Shown here piece after piece: positions 9,360-18,016 of a DNA stretch of 57,600 nt; position 1 is the stretch's first letter, and every line of letters begins with the position of its first letter. The translations under genes were made by a program, and so were the position numbers. The notes beneath the pieces are model-generated. The model saw nothing but the letters and a program-made list of their open reading frames with translations. It was not told where the DNA came from and made no database searches. This DNA is from an uncultured Clostridia bacterium (GTDB lineage Bacteria; Bacillota; Clostridia; TANB77; CAG-508), in NCBI GenBank assembly GCA_947623465.1, contig CANQGU010000009.1, positions 1-57,600 on the forward strand. Reading direction: 5' to 3'.

Positions 9360-9605
9360 TTATTTATTTTGAAATTTTTGTTTTAATGTATCAATTTTTG
9401 TTTGTTCTGCTGTATCTGTTTTATACCAACCTTTTTCAGCCATTAAGTTATATATTTTATTTTGTATGTCTATTGATGTATTTAAAGCATCTTTAAATGC
9501 AGTATGAACTTCAGCTGTTGTTGATTCTAAACTACCATGAAGATATAAATCACAAACACCTTTTATTATTAATAATTCATTTTCCATTACATCTTTATCT
9601 TCCAT
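9360..9605 (-). CDS. Spore coat protein, CotF-like
   Basis: An 81-residue protein starting MEDKDVMENELLIIKGVCDL. The helix-rich DLYLHGS...ALNTSIDIQNKIYNLMAEKGWY pattern matches the CotF-type coat family. ATG9605 is preferred over an upstream TTG-type start because AAAGGAAG precedes it. A second small coat-like gene lies 44 bases upstream on the same strand, so the two probably form one operon expressed in the mother cell. The family call is from pattern only. Confidence 0.7.
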   Translation of the reverse strand: MEDKDVMENELLIIKGVCDLYLHGSLESTTAEVHTAFKDALNTSIDIQNKIYNLMAEKGWYKTDTAEQTKIDTLKQKFQNK

Positions 9606-9649
9606 ATTGAAACTTCCTTTCCAAGGCAAAATAACTTATTTAATGCCTT

Positions 9650-9823
9650 TTATAATAAATTTAAAAATTTGTTAAATAATTCTGTATGCTTTTGCTCAAG
9701 CTCTTTCATGTAAAAAGAAAGAGTTGTATCTGTCAATTTAGAAGATGCTTTTTGACTACAACTTTTCATAAAACATTCATGTCCTAAAGCGTCTTCAACA
9801 TATAAAAGCTCTTTACTTGTCAT
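9650..9823 (-). CDS. Small coat-like protein, CotF-related
   Basis: A 57-residue protein, MTSKELLYVEDALGHECFM..., ending in an amphipathic helix rich in Glu, Lys and Leu. The KELLYVEDALGHE segment resembles the start of small CotF-related coat proteins. ATG9823 is chosen because AAGGTGGTG precedes it; a longer in-frame extension has no ribosome site. It lies just upstream of the 9360-9605 gene. Confidence 0.6.
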   Translation of the reverse strand: MTSKELLYVEDALGHECFMKSCSQKASSKLTDTTLSFYMKELEQKHTELFNKFLNLL

Positions 9824-10021
9824 ATTTATCACCACCTTAAAATAATATTTCCCAATATATCCAAAATTATACAATTAATATAAACTATTACATCTTTTTT
9901 TAATTAAAATCATTATTATATATGTATTTTTTACTTAAAATTAACATAAAGTATTGAAATTTTTATATTTTTGTGATAAGATATTATGTATATTAAAATT
10001 TTATTTGAAAAAGGTGGTAAA

Positions 10022-10285
10022 ATGGTAACAATAAAAGATGTTGCACAATATCTAGATGAAAAAATTGAAAAAGATAGTAATTTTATTGTATGTACCTTTT
10101 ATGAATTAAGAGTTAAGAAAAATTTATCTAAAGAAGATACAGCTCAATTCTTAGAATATAGTAAAAATAGATTAAAGAATAATGGATATAAGGTATTTTA
10201 TACAGGACAAAAATATGAATATCAAAATGATGTTAAAACTGTTGAAGACAATCAATTAATGGTAGCAATTAAATTTGAATGGTAA
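10022..10285 (+). CDS. Hypothetical small protein
   Basis: An 87-residue protein, MVTIKDVAQYLDEKIEKDSN..., that I do not recognise. It is predicted soluble and mixed alpha/beta, with no signal peptide or cysteine cluster; one central Cys is visible. The start ATG10022 has AAAGGTGG 6 bases upstream, which is better than the earlier ATG9986. It diverges from the coat-like pair and ends in its own terminator. Confidence 0.6.
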   Translation: MVTIKDVAQYLDEKIEKDSNFIVCTFYELRVKKNLSKEDTAQFLEYSKNRLKNNGYKVFYTGQKYEYQNDVKTVEDNQLMVAIKFEW

Positions 10286-10289
10286 AATA

Positions 10290-10338
10290 AAAGCAATAGA
10301 GCTATATGAAATTATTTCATTAGTTCTATGCTTTTTTA
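10290..10338 (+). terminator. Terminator after the small hypothetical gene
   Basis: AAGCAATAGAGCT / AGTTCTATGCTT arms followed by TTTTT. Confidence 0.7.
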
Positions 10339-10358
10339 TTTATATTAGCATAAATATA

Positions 10359-10380
10359 GATACAAGTTAGATACAATTTT
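10359..10380 (+). promoter_or_regulatory. 11-bp direct repeats upstream of the response regulator gene
   Basis: Two copies of GATACAA-N4 (10359-10369 and 10370-10380) stand head to tail with an exact 11-base period. This is the spacing used by OmpR/PhoB-family dimers. The same repeat occurs five times at 13291-13345, so this looks like an autoregulatory site. Confidence 0.7.
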
Positions 10381-10434
10381 ATTGTATATTAAATTAAAAA
10401 AATAATTGTGTTTTAAGAAGGGATGTAATTTAAT

Positions 10435-11091
10435 ATGAATAGAATTTTAATAGTAGAAGATGAAATTGCAATTAGTGATTTAATTAAAATAGAGCTAGAA
10501 AGTAAAGGATATAAATGTATTGTAGCAAATGACGGAGAAACTGCATCAAATTACATAGAAAAAGACAAATATGATTTAATTTTGTTAGATATAATGATAC
10601 CTAAAGTAGATGGATATGAATTATTAAAATATATAAAGCAAATATCAGAAACACCTACAATATTTATAACAGCCAAAAATCAAATTGATGATAAAATTAA
10701 AGGATTAAATTTAGGGGCTGATGACTATATTACCAAACCTTTTGAAATAAGAGAATTGATTGCAAGAATCGAAGCTGTGCTTAGAAGATATAATAAAGGA
10801 AATGAAATTCAAAAAATAGATGATATTGAAATAAATATTGTTTCAAGAATAGTAAGAAAAAATGGATTTGAAGTTAGTTTAACTCCAAAAGAGTTTGATT
10901 TATTAGTTTTACTTGTTCAAAATAAGAATTTTGCTTTATATAGAGAAACAATATTTGAAAAAGTTTGGGGAGAAGATTTAGAATTTGAAACTAGAACATT
11001 AGATTTGCATATTCAAAGATTAAGAAAAAAATTAAATTTGAAAGAGAAAATAAAAACAGTATATAAAATAGGGTATATGTTGGAAATATAG
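10435..11091 (+). CDS. OmpR-family response regulator
   Basis: A 218-residue DNA-binding regulator. The receiver domain (about 1-120) has the acidic pair VEDE, the phosphoacceptor Asp52 in LLDIMIPK, Thr in ITAK and Lys in TKPF. The C-terminal winged helix (about 125-218) includes LTPKEFDLL and DLHIQRLRKKL. It is the first gene of a three-gene operon with the sensor kinase at 11136. CGG occurs once, out of phase (GAC-GGA). Confidence 0.93.
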   Translation: MNRILIVEDEIAISDLIKIELESKGYKCIVANDGETASNYIEKDKYDLILLDIMIPKVDGYELLKYIKQISETPTIFITAKNQIDDKIKGLNLGADDYITKPFEIRELIARIEAVLRRYNKGNEIQKIDDIEINIVSRIVRKNGFEVSLTPKEFDLLVLLVQNKNFALYRETIFEKVWGEDLEFETRTLDLHIQRLRKKLNLKEKIKTVYKIGYMLEI

Positions 11092-11135
11092 TTGTTTATT
11101 GCTTAAAACAAAGTGAGAAAGGAATATAACTTACT

Positions 11136-12542
11136 ATGAAAATTTGGAAGAAATTTGTATTATTTACAATAGTAATAATATCAATAGTATTATCTATAAG
11201 TAGATATTATATAGTCAAAAACAATTTTTTACATGCAATTCAAAATACAAGTAAACAAAATATCAATCAACATAGTTTAGAAAAATATATGTTAGAAAGT
11301 AGTATAGTAAAAGGTATACAAGATGGAGAAGAAATAACAGATAGTAAAATAATAGAATATTTAAATTCATTAAAAAATTATACAGAAAACAATTCAGACT
11401 TAGTAGCATTATATACAGCAGATTATGAGCAAATTTATTCAAATATAGAAGACATAGAGATTTTAGATATTAAAACAATATTAAATCAAGATATAAATAC
11501 ATATTGTTTTAAGAAAATAAAAAATAATCATTATATGATATTTATTTCACATTGGAATATTAATAATAAAACTTTATACATAATAAGTGCTTATAATATA
11601 AATGCAATATATGAAGAAAAAGATAGACAAATGTCTGTAATATTAATTACAGATATAATTATATTAGCAGTTAGTAACATAGCAATATTTATTTTTTCTG
11701 TATATTTAACAAATCCAATAAGTAAATTAAATAAAACAAGTAAAAACATTGCTTCAGGGAGATTTAATGAAAGAGTTAAAATTAAGAGTAAAGATGAAAT
11801 TGGTGAACTAGCTACAAGTTTTAATTTAATGGCAGAACAAATTGAAAACAAAATAAATGAATTAAATAAACAAGTTAGACAAAAAAATGATTTTATTAAT
11901 GGTTTTACTCATGAATTAAAAACACCTATGACAGCAATTATGGGATATGCAGATTTATTAAGATTAAAAAAATGTGATGAGGAAACTTCAAGAAAAGCAA
12001 TTCAATATATTTATTTTGAAACTAAAAGATTAGAAAGTTTATCATTTAAGCTAATGAAATTAATGTCATTAACAGATGGTAAAATTAAAATGAATAATAT
12101 TATTATAACTGATTTTATAAAAAAAGTAGTAAAAGCAGAAAACAATATTATTCATGATATTAAAATAAAATTAAATATAGAATATGGAATTATATATGGA
12201 GATAGTGAATTATTAGAGGTTGTGATTAGAAATTTAATAGAAAATGCTATAAAAGCAGAGCCAAAAGATAATATAATTTTAATAAAAGGTGAGAAAACAG
12301 CAAATAAAAAATATAAAATATCTATTATAGATAAGGGAAAAGGTATTCCAAAGGAGCATATTAATAGGGTTACTGAAGATTTTTATATGGTAGATAAATC
12401 AAGAAGTAGAGAACATAACGGAAGTGGAATTGGCTTGTCATTAGTAAAAAAAATCTTAAATTTGCACAAATCAGATATTAATATAGAAAGTGAAGAAAAC
12501 ATTGGAACAACTGTGTATTTTGAATTAGAGGAGGTAGAATAA
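11136..12542 (+). CDS. Sensor histidine kinase
   Basis: A 468-residue membrane kinase. There is a TM helix at about 7-25, then an extracytoplasmic sensor of about 140 residues, a second TM helix at about 170-190, and a HAMP segment (SGRFNERVKIKSKDEIGELA). The HisKA box has the phospho-His at about residue 259 in FTHELKTPM. The ATPase domain has NLIENAIKA (N), DKGKGIP (G1) and GSGIGLSLVKKI (G2). Its stop overlaps the next start (TAATG), which implies translational coupling. Confidence 0.93.
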   Translation: MKIWKKFVLFTIVIISIVLSISRYYIVKNNFLHAIQNTSKQNINQHSLEKYMLESSIVKGIQDGEEITDSKIIEYLNSLKNYTENNSDLVALYTADYEQIYSNIEDIEILDIKTILNQDINTYCFKKIKNNHYMIFISHWNINNKTLYIISAYNINAIYEEKDRQMSVILITDIIILAVSNIAIFIFSVYLTNPISKLNKTSKNIASGRFNERVKIKSKDEIGELATSFNLMAEQIENKINELNKQVRQKNDFINGFTHELKTPMTAIMGYADLLRLKKCDEETSRKAIQYIYFETKRLESLSFKLMKLMSLTDGKIKMNNIIITDFIKKVVKAENNIIHDIKIKLNIEYGIIYGDSELLEVVIRNLIENAIKAEPKDNIILIKGEKTANKKYKISIIDKGKGIPKEHINRVTEDFYMVDKSRSREHNGSGIGLSLVKKILNLHKSDINIESEENIGTTVYFELEEVE

Positions 12543-13291
12543 TGAAAATAAGAAATTTAGTTATATATTTTTTGTTTTGTATTACTATTCTAATTTTATT
12601 CAAAACGCCAAACTATTTATTAAAAATAGTAGAAAATAATATTGAAAGCACAGTATACGAAAAGAAAAAAATTGGGAAAACAATAGATATTGAAGCAGAA
12701 AAAATATATTTAGTAAAAGCTATTCACGATATAGAAAGTGCTGATTCTAAAGTTGCAATAACATCTTCCGAAAAGAGTTGGACTCTAGCAGAATCACCAT
12801 CTACAGTAGAAAATGAAAAAAAAGTATCAATACCTGATGTATCAAAAAAACAATTACAAAAATTAAAAGAATTTAATATATTAAAAAATTTCACTACTGA
12901 TGAGAATAGTAAATATAATATTAAGTTAATAAGTAAAGGATATCAAGGAGAAGAAAACTATACTGTAGATAATGTTTATTTTAATACTACAAACGAGTTG
13001 TATAACATAGAAATGGAGGAAAAAACAGGAAAAATATTATTTATAAATTTTGCCAAAGAAAATATATTTGATAACAGTACAAACGAAGATATACTTACAA
13101 ACTATGTAAAATATTTAGACTTGTATATAATTGACGATTGGAAGTACGAAAATAATGTATTAAAATCTGATAAAGCAGGTTTAGTAGTAAGTTTATTAGA
13201 GAACAAAACTAGATATATTTTATCAATCCATAGTATGGACAACAGTTCAAATACTGCAATTTATGAATATAATGATACTGAAACAAATTAG
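12542..13291 (+). CDS. Membrane-anchored hypothetical protein of the two-component operon
   Basis: A 249-residue protein. Residues 6-24 form an N-terminal helix, and the rest is hydrophilic and predicted extracytoplasmic. I do not recognise the family. Its ATG overlaps the kinase stop codon, so it is made together with the sensor and may be a ligand-binding or accessory partner of it. The sequence is rich in Asn, Lys and Glu, with no cysteines. The end of the gene runs into the 11-bp repeat cluster of the next operon. Confidence 0.75.
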   Translation: MKIRNLVIYFLFCITILILFKTPNYLLKIVENNIESTVYEKKKIGKTIDIEAEKIYLVKAIHDIESADSKVAITSSEKSWTLAESPSTVENEKKVSIPDVSKKQLQKLKEFNILKNFTTDENSKYNIKLISKGYQGEENYTVDNVYFNTTNELYNIEMEEKTGKILFINFAKENIFDNSTNEDILTNYVKYLDLYIIDDWKYENNVLKSDKAGLVVSLLENKTRYILSIHSMDNSSNTAIYEYNDTETN

Positions 13292-13345
13292 ATACAAACT
13301 TTATACAAAATTGATACAAATTTCATACAAGTTTGAAACAACCCT
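13291..13345 (+). promoter_or_regulatory. Five 11-bp direct repeats (predicted response-regulator binding array)
   Basis: Five copies with an exact 11-base period start at 13291, 13302, 13313, 13324 and 13335, consensus NATACAA-N4 (the last is GAAACAA). A -10-like TATGCTATAT follows at once, so the array sits where an activator would replace a -35 box. The same unit is upstream of the regulator gene at 10359. Confidence 0.78.
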
Positions 13346-13395
13346 ATGCTATATAAAGTATAAGGTTGTTTTTATTGTTAAAGGAGGAAAAATTC

Positions 13396-14100
13396 ATGAA
13401 ATTTGTAGCAAATGAAGGAAAAAATGTAGAAATAAAAGTTGAAAATGAAATCTACTTAAGACATGCTATTAAAACAAAATTTGTAGAAAAAGGAGATTCT
13501 TATATTGAAATAATAAAAAAATACGTAAAACCAATATATAGGGAAGGAGATATTGTTTCAATTAGTGAAAAAATTATTAGTCTCTGTCAAAATAGGATTA
13601 TTAAAAGAGAAGATATAAATATAGGTTTTTGGGCTAAAATCTTGTCAAAATTTGCATCACATCCAGATAGTGGTGTAGGAGTGGGTGAAACAATAAAAAT
13701 GCAATATGCTATTAATACAGTAGGGTTAATAAAAGTATTATTTGCAAGTATGGCAAGTGCTATAACAAAAATATTTGGAATAAAGGGCGTATTTTATAAA
13801 ATTGTAGGATTGGAAGTGAGTGGACTAGATGGCTTTTATGATCATGTATGGAAAGAATACAAAGATATTGGAATACAGATTCCAAATAATCCTACTAAAG
13901 TTTGCAATGAAATAAAAGAAAAATTAAAAATTAGTTCAATGATAGTAGATGCAAATGATTTGGGACAAGTAATACTTGGCAAATCAAAAGATATAAAAAT
14001 TGAGAATAATATATTAATAAAAATGATTAGAGATAATCCAGCAGGACAAAGTAGAGAACAAACCCCTTTTATATTAATTAGGAAAAAATCTAATATTTAA
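13396..14100 (+). CDS. F420-0:glutamate ligase (CofE)-like protein
   Basis: A 234-residue protein of the CofE/F420_ligase family. YREGDIVSISEKIISLCQNR near residue 55, GETIKMQ, and the aspartate-bearing later segment MIVDANDLG fit this family. Family members join glutamate to F420 or related acceptors using GTP. In Clostridia lacking F420 the acceptor is unknown. ATG13396 follows AAGGAGG. The repeat array just upstream suggests control by the response regulator at 10435. Function is by family only. Confidence 0.78.
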   Translation: MKFVANEGKNVEIKVENEIYLRHAIKTKFVEKGDSYIEIIKKYVKPIYREGDIVSISEKIISLCQNRIIKREDINIGFWAKILSKFASHPDSGVGVGETIKMQYAINTVGLIKVLFASMASAITKIFGIKGVFYKIVGLEVSGLDGFYDHVWKEYKDIGIQIPNNPTKVCNEIKEKLKISSMIVDANDLGQVILGKSKDIKIENNILIKMIRDNPAGQSREQTPFILIRKKSNI

Positions 14101-14115
14101 AAGAGTTATATTATA

Positions 14116-14155
14116 AAGTGAACCCAAATTATTATAATAATAAAGAGTTCACTTC
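14116..14155. terminator. Hairpin between convergent genes
   Basis: AAGTGAAC / GTTCACTT arms. The left half shares AAGTGA-CCCAAATTATTA with the hairpin near 9286. Confidence 0.6.
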
Positions 14156-14203
14156 ATCTATAACTTTAAAATAAAATTTTTGAAAATATTTATATTTTTA
14201 TAT

Positions 14204-14783
14204 TCACAAAAGTATAGGCTCTATCTGCTCTCCATCAAGAGCAAGTTCAACTGTTTTAATAATGTAATCTGGGTCAAATACTATAGATCTAGGTTTGGTT
14301 ATAGGATTATCTTGTTTAAATGGAACAAAATAATAATTTTTTCTATTAATAAGTTTACCAATACTTACTAAATTTGCACCAAGTCCATTATTGGTAGATG
14401 GGGCAATAACCACCGGCAAATTATTTCTTAAGTGAGATTTAACAGCCATTAAAGCTGGAGTATCTATTATATCACATGCAAGCTTTGACATTGTATTTCC
14501 GCTTGCAGGTGCAACAATCATTATATCAGTTAAATGCTTAGGCCCGAATTGGCTCTGCATCTTGTATTGTATGAATAATATCCCTTTTACAAATTTCAGT
14601 TATTTGTTTTATAAAATCATTTGCTTTTCCAAATTTTGTATCTAAATCATAACTATTATATGACATTATAGGAATTATATCTGCTCCTAATTTTTTTAAT
14701 TCTTTTATTTTAGGAATAGTTTTACTAAATGTACAAAAAGAACCTGTAAGTACAAATCCAATTTTTTTATTTTTTACTTCCAA
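14204..14783 (-). CDS. dpaB: Dipicolinate synthase subunit B, read through a +1 shift at CGG 14546
   Basis: Flavoprotein-type subunit that works with DpaA to make dipicolinic acid. The start region reads KKIGFVLTGSFCTFSK, typical of SpoVFB. After the shift come GPKHLTDIMIVAPASGNTMS and IDTPALMAVKSHLRN, also family signatures. In the zero frame CCA-ATT-CGG leads to a stop within two codons. Skipping C14546 gives CCA-ATT-GGG-CCT, the family's I/L-G-P-K, and a 192-residue product, close to the usual 200. TTG14783 is the only usable start (a stop lies just upstream), with GGAGG 12 bases before it. dpaA is 12 kb away. Confidence 0.88.
14544..14546 (-). other. In-frame CGG, +1 shift site 2 (dpaB)
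   Basis: Context ATT-C-GGG on the minus strand, the only site whose fourth base is G. Zero frame stops after RA; the +1 frame gives the conserved GPK. Confidence 0.85.
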
Positions 14784-14943
14784 AATTCATCATATCCTCC
14801 TTTCAAATTACATTTATATATAATATGAAATAAGAAAAGAAATTTTGAATAAATTTGTCGAAATTTTATATATAATTTATATGTTGATAAATAAATTTAA
14901 CTGTGGTATAATACTTTAAAATTAATAAATAGAGGGGATAAAC

Positions 14944-15759
14944 TTGGAAGAATTTAAACAAGTAAAAAATGAAGAAAAAAAATTTAAAATATTTGGTATA
15001 AGTATATGGAGAATTTTTGCTTATTTTATAATTTACAGTGTAATAGGCTATATTGTAGAAACCTTATTTGGAATTGCAAGATATGGTGTAGTAGAAAGTA
15101 GGCAAAGCTTTTTATATGGACCATTTTGTGCAATATATGGAATAGGGGCAATTATAATGATACTTTCACTTCAATATTTTAATAAAAGTTATAATAGATT
15201 ATTTATTGGAGGATGTATAGTAGGTTCAATTACAGAGTATGTAGTAAGTTTCATAGGAGAAAAGCTATTTCATGCAAAATGGTGGGATTACTCTAATATG
15301 CCTCTTAATATTAATGGTAGAATATGCTTATTATATGCTGTGTTTTGGGGATTTTTAGGATTATATCTTATGATATCTTTAAATCCTAAAATAGATAATT
15401 TACTTAATTTTATAAAACGAAAATTAAATACCAATTTTTTAAAAGCAGTTGTTACTATTTCAATCTTATTTATGCTTGTAGACTGTATTTCAACAGCAAT
15501 AGCATTATCATATTTTACAATAAGAACTATTAAAGAAAATAATATTGAAGTTAAAAATCAAGAATATGTAAATAAAGCTTATGACAAAATATATAATAAT
15601 GAATATAGGGTTAAAGTTATTAATAAATTTTTTGATAATGAAAAAATGTTAAAAACTTTTCCAAGATTAACTGTAACAGATGTAAATGGAAATATAATTT
15701 TTATTAAAAATTTATATCCAGATATACAAACATATTATTATAAATTTAGTAAAAAATAA
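14944..15759 (+). CDS. CmpB/DUF1113-type membrane protein (putative ABC transporter type IV)
   Basis: A 271-residue membrane protein with about five hydrophobic helices in residues 20-190. The motif FIIYSVIGYIVETLFG followed by SFLYGPFCAIYGIGA is typical of the ABC_trans_CmpB family (PF06541). The C-terminal 80 residues are soluble. Members are common in Clostridia and are not well characterised. The start is TTG14944, preceded by GAGGGG. No ATPase partner is adjacent. Confidence 0.8.
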   Translation: MEEFKQVKNEEKKFKIFGISIWRIFAYFIIYSVIGYIVETLFGIARYGVVESRQSFLYGPFCAIYGIGAIIMILSLQYFNKSYNRLFIGGCIVGSITEYVVSFIGEKLFHAKWWDYSNMPLNINGRICLLYAVFWGFLGLYLMISLNPKIDNLLNFIKRKLNTNFLKAVVTISILFMLVDCISTAIALSYFTIRTIKENNIEVKNQEYVNKAYDKIYNNEYRVKVINKFFDNEKMLKTFPRLTVTDVNGNIIFIKNLYPDIQTYYYKFSKK

Positions 15760-15770
15760 AAATTATAAAA

Positions 15771-15808
15771 AAAGCATCTCTTGTTAAATTAATCAAGAAG
15801 ATGCTTTT
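15771..15808. terminator. Hairpin terminator
   Basis: AAAGCATCTCTTG / CAAGAAGATGCTTTT with T-rich ends; between convergent genes. Confidence 0.75.
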
Positions 15809-15866
15809 AGTGTTTTTCTTCATATTTTCGTTTTTGTTTGATAACTTACATTACTTAGAATTAGTA

Positions 15867-16847
15867 TTATAAATTTGCTAAAGGGTTACTTTCAACAGCA
15901 TTTCTTACTTGCTCATTACTTACATGAGTATAAATTTCTGTAGTAGAAATACTTTCGTGTCCAAGTAATTCTTGCAAAGCTCTAATATCAACACCTCCGT
16001 ATTGATACATAAGAGTTGCAGCAGTATGACGTAATTTGTGAACAGAATATTTGTCTGTATCAATACCAGCTAAGCGAAGTTCTTTATATATAATAGACTG
16101 AACAGTTCTTTTACCAATTCTTTGTCGTCTTTCACTTAAAAACAGAGCTTTATCAGAATCTTTATTATCTTTTTTTACTCCTTCTTTTGGTCGAACTGCT
16201 ATATATTCAGTAATTGCTTTAATGCAAGCTTTATTTAAATATATAGTTCTTTCTTTATTTCCTTTACCTATAACATTTAATTGACACTCATCAAAATTGA
16301 TATCTTTTATATTAATTCCAACTAATTCAGATAAACGCATACCACAGTTTAAAAATAGGGTAGTAATTGCATGGTCACGTTCATTGTTTCTATTTTCTTC
16401 ATTATCAGATACTTCTAAAAGTTTTTTACTTTGTTCTAAAGACAAGTATTTTGGAAGGCGTTTGCCAAGCTTTGGAGTTTCTAAATTTTGAGTTGGATTA
16501 ATCTCTATATAATTTTTTAAACATAGATAATTAAAAAATACCCTTAAGCTAGAAATTTTTCTTGAACGAGTTGCAGGTTTACTATTATAATTGTTTGTAA
16601 GATATGCTAAAAACGCATGTAAATCTTCTAATTTTACCTTTGAAATAGTATTTAAATCCAAATCATTATACTCAATTTTATTAAGCTCAGTTTCTTTAGT
16701 TAAATGAAAATGAATTTTTAAAAACTTTAGGAAAGTTGCTAAATCATAATTATATTCTTTTACTGTATTTGGTGATTTGTTTTGAATTGTTGTCATATAA
16801 TCTAGAAAATCATTTAAAAATGGTGGATTTGCTTCTCTTTCAATCAT
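15867..16847 (-). CDS. Tyrosine recombinase XerC/XerD family
   Basis: A 326-residue site-specific recombinase. The N-terminal SAM-like DNA-binding domain (about 10-125) has NKSPNTVKEYNYDLATFLKF. In the catalytic domain the Arg in CGMRLSELVG, HKLRH, the second His in LLGHES and the Tyr nucleophile in EIYTHV are all present. Length and the complete catalytic set fit a chromosomal Xer recombinase that resolves dimers, rather than a phage integrase. No phage genes lie nearby. A TAC-GGA carries CGG out of phase. Confidence 0.85.
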   Translation of the reverse strand: MIEREANPPFLNDFLDYMTTIQNKSPNTVKEYNYDLATFLKFLKIHFHLTKETELNKIEYNDLDLNTISKVKLEDLHAFLAYLTNNYNSKPATRSRKISSLRVFFNYLCLKNYIEINPTQNLETPKLGKRLPKYLSLEQSKKLLEVSDNEENRNNERDHAITTLFLNCGMRLSELVGINIKDINFDECQLNVIGKGNKERTIYLNKACIKAITEYIAVRPKEGVKKDNKDSDKALFLSERRQRIGKRTVQSIIYKELRLAGIDTDKYSVHKLRHTAATLMYQYGGVDIRALQELLGHESISTTEIYTHVSNEQVRNAVESNPLANL

Positions 16848-16981
16848 ATATATTCCTCCATAAGTTTGAAATTCATTTTAATTATATATTTTTAAGTACT
16901 AAAAGTCAATTGAATTTTTTGGGCTTGAGAAAATTTACTCTTTGTGATATAAAATATATATAAATTAAAGGGGGAAAATAT

Positions 16982-17899
16982 ATGAAAAGGAAGAAAAGAA
17001 AATTAAATTTAAAAAGATTTTTGATATTTATTGCAATTATAGTTGTAATAATCGCAATAATATGTGTTATAAATAATAAAAGTAAAAATACTGAAATTGC
17101 TAAAAATGAGGAAGATCAGTCAAATACATCTACAGAAGAAACTGAAAATGTAAATAATGAAACAGAAACAGCAGTTGCTGAAATAACAGAAGAAGATGAG
17201 CATAAGGCAAAATTAGAAGAAAAATTACAAACAGGAAAATTATTAAGCGAAGATGGGCTTCCTGTGCTAATGTATCATTTTTTCTATGATAAATCTGTAT
17301 CTACTGGAAAAGATGGAAATTATATAGAAATTTCAAAATTTGACGAACAAATGAAATATTTATCTGAAAACAATTTTTATTTTCCTACATGGCAGGAGGT
17401 AGAGGACTATATAGATGGAAAGCAAGAACTTCCTGAAAAAAGTGTTGTAATTACTGTAGATGATGGAGATGATTCATTTTTCGAGCTTGCAGTACCTGTT
17501 TTACAAAAATATGATATAACAGCTACTTCATTTGTTATAACATATTGGTATGGAAACAGAGCAAATGATAAGCAAAAAAATGTTGATTATCAATCTCATT
17601 CATATGATATGCATAAAGCAGGAACAGGTGGTAAAGGAGTTATGCTTTCTTGGGATTATAATAAAATGAAAGAAGATGTACTATTATCACAAGAAGTTTT
17701 AGGAGGAGCTAATATTTTCTGTTATCCATTTGGTCAATATAATGATTTAGATATACAAGTTCTAAAAGACACCGGATATAAACTAGCATTTACAACAAAA
17801 GCTGGTAGAGTAAAAAAGAAAGCTTCAAAATATGAGCTTCCAAGGGTAAGAATATCAGGAGAAACAAGTTTAGAATCTTTTAAGAGTAAAGTAAATTAA
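16982..17899 (+). CDS. Polysaccharide deacetylase family protein
   Basis: A 305-residue exported NodB-homology hydrolase. The N-terminus is very basic (MKRKKRKLNLKRF), followed by a TM helix at about 13-29 and an acidic linker to about 75. The catalytic region has LPVLMYHFFYD, then ITVDDGDDSFFE, with the metal-binding Asp pair of the TFDDG motif. The late motif is FCYPFGQYN. Likely action is N-deacetylation of a cell-wall or surface polysaccharide. AAGGGGG precedes ATG. Confidence 0.87.
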   Translation: MKRKKRKLNLKRFLIFIAIIVVIIAIICVINNKSKNTEIAKNEEDQSNTSTEETENVNNETETAVAEITEEDEHKAKLEEKLQTGKLLSEDGLPVLMYHFFYDKSVSTGKDGNYIEISKFDEQMKYLSENNFYFPTWQEVEDYIDGKQELPEKSVVITVDDGDDSFFELAVPVLQKYDITATSFVITYWYGNRANDKQKNVDYQSHSYDMHKAGTGGKGVMLSWDYNKMKEDVLLSQEVLGGANIFCYPFGQYNDLDIQVLKDTGYKLAFTTKAGRVKKKASKYELPRVRISGETSLESFKSKVN

Positions 17900-17904
17900 A
17901 AAAT

Positions 17905-17988
17905 TGGGATGTCTTTTATTGACACACTTTAAATATAGAATTATTATTTAATCTATTATAAAAAAAATGTGTCAAAAAAGGACATCCT
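17905..17988. repeat. REP-like palindrome, copy 1
   Basis: Arms GGGATGTCTTTTATTGACAC and GTGTCAAAAAAGGACATCC form a hairpin, followed by GACCGCTTTTTT. It shares GTCAAAAAAGGAC and GACCGCTTT with the palindrome at 56352-56407. It also separates convergent genes and may act as a terminator. Confidence 0.7.
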
Positions 17989-18016
17989 AATCAGACCGCT
18001 TTTTTTTCTAAAATCA

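Noticed and set aside
14204..14371. Plus-strand ORF at 14180-14371 as a gene
   Set aside because: It is antisense to dpaB, has no ribosome site, and its product resembles nothing.
15867..16847. Xer-family recombinase as a prophage or island integrase
   Set aside because: No phage genes, tRNA target or attachment repeats are near it, and length and motifs fit housekeeping XerC/XerD.
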